Positions 61,060 through 64,000 of a stretch of DNA of 64,000 bases are shown here, in pieces. Under the pieces are notes generated by a model. That model searched no databases and was not told the DNA's origin. It was given only the letters and a program-made list of their open reading frames with translations. Numbering within the stretch: position 1 is the stretch's first letter; every line of letters begins with the position of its first letter. Origin of the DNA: an uncultured Prevotellaceae bacterium. Lineage in GTDB: Bacteria > Bacteroidota > Bacteroidia > Bacteroidales > Muribaculaceae. The translations under genes and the position numbers were made by a program. The DNA is taken from assembly GCA_900318865.1 (NCBI GenBank), contig ONMF01000001.1, forward strand, positions 124,001-188,000, read 5' to 3'.

Positions 61060-61991
61060 TGATAAAAAGATTTTTGCCCATCATGTTGATGGCTCTTGCG
61101 GCCTTGATGCCGCTGACAGCTCACGCCGACGAAGAGTCGAGTGAATTGAACTGCAGCGTGGAGGTTAACGCCGAAAAAGTGAATGTTGCCAACAAGGAAA
61201 TATTCAACACGTTGAAGGAAGCCATTGCCGAATATATGAACACCACCAAGTGGACCGACGCGCAATTTGCCCTGAACGAGAAAATTCAGTGCAAACTCTA
61301 TCTCACCATCTCCACCTATGAAGATGCCACGGGAAAAATGAAAGGCGACCTCCAGATTCAGTCGCAGCGCCCGGTTTACAACAGTTCCTACACCACCACC
61401 ACCATCAATTTCAAGGACACAAAAGTTGAGTTTAATTATCAGGAAGGTAATCCATTGGTGTATTCAGAACTGGAGATGCAGGATAACCTCACCGCCATCC
61501 TCAACTTTTATGCGTTCCTGATCATCGGCATCGACTTCGACACGTTCTCGCTCAATGGCGGCGACCCTTATTTCGAAAAGGCCGCCAACGTGGTGCGGCT
61601 GGCACAAAGCACCGGCGAAAGCGGTTGGAAGGCCTTTGAGGACCACCGCAACCGCAGTGCCGTGCTCAGTGTGTTCACCGACAAGGCCACAGCCGGATTC
61701 CGAGAGTTGCTATACAACTATCACCGGCTGGGACTCGACCAAATGGTGGTGAGCGTGGACAAAGGACGCCAGACTATCACCAAGGCCCTTCCCGAACTAA
61801 AGAAAATCTACGACAACAATTCCATGTCGGTGTCACTGACACTGTTCCGCGACGCAAAACTCGAGGAAGTAATCAATGTGTATTCCAAGGCCAGCTCCAC
61901 CGAGAAAGACGAGGTTTACACACTGCTGTCTTCGATATATCCGGCCGACGATTCAAAAATAAAGCAAATCAAAGAAGAGAGCAACAACTAA
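61059..61991 (+). CDS. DUF4835-like exported protein
   Basis: 310 residues with a signal peptide (IKRFLPIMLMALAALMPLTAHA). The mature part has ELNCSVEVNAEKV, SRQRPVYNSSY-type strands and an NFYAFLIIGIDFDTFS segment. The position between coaBC and recN is the usual one for this Bacteroidetes family, whose function is not established. Start chosen at 61059, overlapping the coaBC stop by one base; a GTG at 61056 is possible. Confidence 0.85.
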   Translation: MIKRFLPIMLMALAALMPLTAHADEESSELNCSVEVNAEKVNVANKEIFNTLKEAIAEYMNTTKWTDAQFALNEKIQCKLYLTISTYEDATGKMKGDLQIQSQRPVYNSSYTTTTINFKDTKVEFNYQEGNPLVYSELEMQDNLTAILNFYAFLIIGIDFDTFSLNGGDPYFEKAANVVRLAQSTGESGWKAFEDHRNRSAVLSVFTDKATAGFRELLYNYHRLGLDQMVVSVDKGRQTITKALPELKKIYDNNSMSVSLTLFRDAKLEEVINVYSKASSTEKDEVYTLLSSIYPADDSKIKQIKEESNN

Positions 61992-61994
61992 TCG

Positions 61995-63668
61995 ATGACC
62001 ATGTTGCGACGACTCATTATTTCAAACTATGCACTCATCGACTGGCTGGAGATGACGTGGGACAGCGGGCTCACCATCATCACAGGTGAAACGGGAGCCG
62101 GCAAATCGATTATTATCGGCGCATTGTCGCTCATTCTGGGTGAGCGGTGCGACAGCAAGGCAATCCGCGACCCCGAGAAGAAAACGATGGTGGAGGCCTC
62201 GTTCGATATAGAGGGATTCGGCCTCGAGTCGTTTTTCAGCGAGAACGACCTCGACTATTTCGAGCATGAATGTATCATCAGGCGAGAAATAGCCGTTGGG
62301 GGGCGTTCCCGGGCCTTTGTCAACGATTTGCCCGTGAATATAACCGTGCTGAAAGATTTGGCTACGCATCTTGTCGACATTCATTCACAGCACAGCAATA
62401 TGTTGCTGGCAAAACCGCAATTTCAGCTCGATGTGATAGACAGTCTTGCCGGCAACCTGCCGTTGCGTAAGGCCTACGACACTTGCTACGCTGAGTTGAG
62501 AGCGGCCGAGAAGCAGTTGAAGCAACTGCAGGAAGATTATGCCCAATCGCACGCCGAACAAGACTATCTTCAATTCCAGCTTGGACAGCTCATAGAAATA
62601 AAACTCGCTGAAAATGAAGACACTGAACTTGAAAACCTCCAGCAACGATTGAGCAACGTGGCAACCCTGAAAGAGGCGTTGTGGACTGTGAAAGAAACCA
62701 TGAATGGCGATGAACAATCATTGCTGAGTCATCTTAACACCGTTGCTGCCAGGCTCGAAGGCACCGTTGATGCGTTGCCCGAAGTGGCCGACCTTGCGCG
62801 AAGAGTGCGCGAAGCAGCAATCGAGCTGAAAGATGTCACTCTCACTGTGAGCGGCATCGAGGACGACCTCGTCGATGATCCGGCCGAATTGGAAAGGGTG
62901 AACGACAGGCTGAACGCCATCTATGCCCTTGAACGCAAACACAGTGTCAACTCGGTGAACGATCTGCTCGCCATACAGCAAAAACTGCAGGCTCAACTCG
63001 ATGCCTTCAACAGCAGCGATGACACTATTGCCGCCCTTCAAGCTCAAGTGGACGATGCAAGGCGCAAGGCCCAGTCGCTGGCCGAAGAACTTTCGGCCAC
63101 ACGCAAGCAGGTGGCACAGGAATTCGCCCACAAGATGAAGATGCTCGCCCAGCCTTTGGGCATGAAAAACATCGAGTTCGAGGTAGCATGCTCGACTGTT
63201 CCACTCAACGCCAACGGATGCGACTCTCTGGAATTCCGTGTGGCATTCAACAAAAATCAGTCCACAATGCCCATCAAGGACACCGCATCGGGCGGTGAGA
63301 TTTCCAGGGTGATGCTTTGTATCAAGGCCATTGTGGCGCAGACGGTGCAGTTGCCCACCATCATTTTTGACGAGGTGGACACCGGCGTGAGCGGCGATGT
63401 GGCCAATATGGTGGGAGAAATGATGGGCGACATAGCCCACACCATCCAGGTGATAACTATCACGCATCTGCCTCAGGTGGCCGCACATGGCATGCACCAC
63501 AAGAAGGTGTTTAAGACCGACACGGCCTTAGGAACCGTAACCGGAGTGGTAGATCTGGACGATGATGAACACATGATGGAGATTGCTCGCATGCTCAGCG
63601 GCAAGGACCTGAACGAGGCAGCCATTGCCAATGCAAAAGCCCTTATCTCAACAAGTAGAAAATCATGA
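61995..63668 (+). CDS. recN: RecN, DNA repair SMC-like ATPase
   Basis: 557 residues. The Walker A loop is GETGAGKSIIIGAL (about 33), a long coiled coil spans roughly 150-370, and the C-terminal SGGEISRVMLCIKAI signature is followed by the Walker B IIFDEVDTGVSG. RecN handles double-strand breaks. An ATG at 62001 (MLRRLIISNYALID) is an equally good start. It overlaps the rlmB start by 4 bases. Confidence 0.96.
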   Translation: MTMLRRLIISNYALIDWLEMTWDSGLTIITGETGAGKSIIIGALSLILGERCDSKAIRDPEKKTMVEASFDIEGFGLESFFSENDLDYFEHECIIRREIAVGGRSRAFVNDLPVNITVLKDLATHLVDIHSQHSNMLLAKPQFQLDVIDSLAGNLPLRKAYDTCYAELRAAEKQLKQLQEDYAQSHAEQDYLQFQLGQLIEIKLAENEDTELENLQQRLSNVATLKEALWTVKETMNGDEQSLLSHLNTVAARLEGTVDALPEVADLARRVREAAIELKDVTLTVSGIEDDLVDDPAELERVNDRLNAIYALERKHSVNSVNDLLAIQQKLQAQLDAFNSSDDTIAALQAQVDDARRKAQSLAEELSATRKQVAQEFAHKMKMLAQPLGMKNIEFEVACSTVPLNANGCDSLEFRVAFNKNQSTMPIKDTASGGEISRVMLCIKAIVAQTVQLPTIIFDEVDTGVSGDVANMVGEMMGDIAHTIQVITITHLPQVAAHGMHHKKVFKTDTALGTVTGVVDLDDDEHMMEIARMLSGKDLNEAAIANAKALISTSRKS

Positions 63669-64000
63669 CCGACAACAAACAATTTATTTTTGGCATCCAT
63701 GCAGTGGCCGAAGCGCTTGAAGCTGCCAAGGACATCGACAAAATTTTTATTCGCCGCGATCTGAACGGTGAAAATGTTTCACACATCCTCGACATGGCAC
63801 ACAACCTCCGAGTTCCGGTGCAGCGTGTGCCGGTAGAACGCATCGACCGCATCACTCGCAAGAACCATCAGGGCGTGCTGGCCATGATGGCCGCCGTCAC
63901 TTATTACCAACTTGAACAGTTGCTGCCACAATACTATGATGAGGGCATCAATCCCTTTGTGGTGGTGCTTGACGGCGTGACCGATGTGCGCAACTTCGGT
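63665..64000 (+). CDS. rlmB: RlmB/TrmH-family rRNA methyltransferase, 5' part
   Basis: SpoU-type 2'-O-methyltransferase, probably modifying 23S rRNA G2251. The first 112 residues are present: MTDNKQFIFGIHAVAEALE (substrate-binding domain), the linker KNHQGVLAMMA, and the start of the knotted SPOUT domain VVVLDGVTDVRNFG (motif 1). It runs off the window. Overlaps the recN stop by 4 bases. Confidence 0.92.
   Translation, partial: MTDNKQFIFGIHAVAEALEAAKDIDKIFIRRDLNGENVSHILDMAHNLRVPVQRVPVERIDRITRKNHQGVLAMMAAVTYYQLEQLLPQYYDEGINPFVVVLDGVTDVRNFG

Overview
The window is chromosomal DNA from a member of the Bacteroidales. Many intergenic regions carry the Bacteroidetes promoter signature (a TTTG box, 19-23 bases, then TAnnTTTG). 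The gene content fits too: MutA/MutB methylmalonyl-CoA mutase, a TrpB2-type enzyme, a YraN protein, a DUF4835-like gene between coaBC and recN, and a tandem LptF-type permease. The backbone is GC-rich (high fifties percent by eye), which suggests a Muribaculaceae-like lineage, but the family cannot be fixed from this sequence alone.

Layout. 1-5 kb: htpG (cut by the window edge), a two-gene chromate-type transporter, folC, a RidA protein and the RNase P RNA. 5-16 kb: mutB/mutA, an esterase, pgk, a secreted protein, then a galactose operon (galK, galM, a nucleotidyltransferase). 16-21 kb: a membrane zinc peptidase, an AraC-regulator remnant, and two copies of a mosaic structured repeat that flank hisS, a Crp/Fnr-type regulator, a TSCPD protein and yraN. 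21-30.5 kb: dnaE, trxA, murI with a candidate small RNA upstream, and a five-gene dTDP-aminosugar operon (rfbB, rfbA, two FdtA-like isomerases, an aminotransferase). 30.8-34.1 kb: envelope genes (secreted protein, outer-membrane beta-barrel, phosphoethanolamine-transferase-like enzyme).

34.2-43.2 kb is an AT-rich accessory island, very different in composition from its flanks. It holds a retron: an ncRNA with about 25-base a1/a2 inverted repeats, followed by a reverse transcriptase with NAxxH, YADD and VTG motifs. In the same operon are an unknown protein, a degenerate receiver protein, and a large protein joining a degenerate receiver, a complete receiver and a C-terminal HEPN-like motif. 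A WYL-domain regulator follows, then a second operon of a HAD phosphatase, a phosphoribosyltransferase-like protein and a DprA/Smf-like protein. Both operons start from promoters carrying the same palindrome (ACGAA-N7-TTCGT) at identical spacing from the -7 box, so the WYL protein probably controls both. A retron paired with receiver-domain proteins and a HEPN candidate effector is the best candidate here for an undescribed defence system.

43.4-64 kb is housekeeping again: a haem-motif lipoprotein with a membrane partner, clpB (with a near-perfect sigma-54 promoter), a TrpB2 enzyme, an ABC-F ATPase, an M13 peptidase, tgt (without the usual zinc cysteines), an LptF/G permease, dnaN, a DnaQ-type exonuclease, coaBC, a DUF4835-like gene, recN and the start of rlmB.

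Two repeat families stand out: mosaic hairpin elements at 17 and 20.5 kb whose stems covary between copies, and a promoter-carrying module reused upstream of rnpB, the chromate-type transporter and the ABC-F gene.
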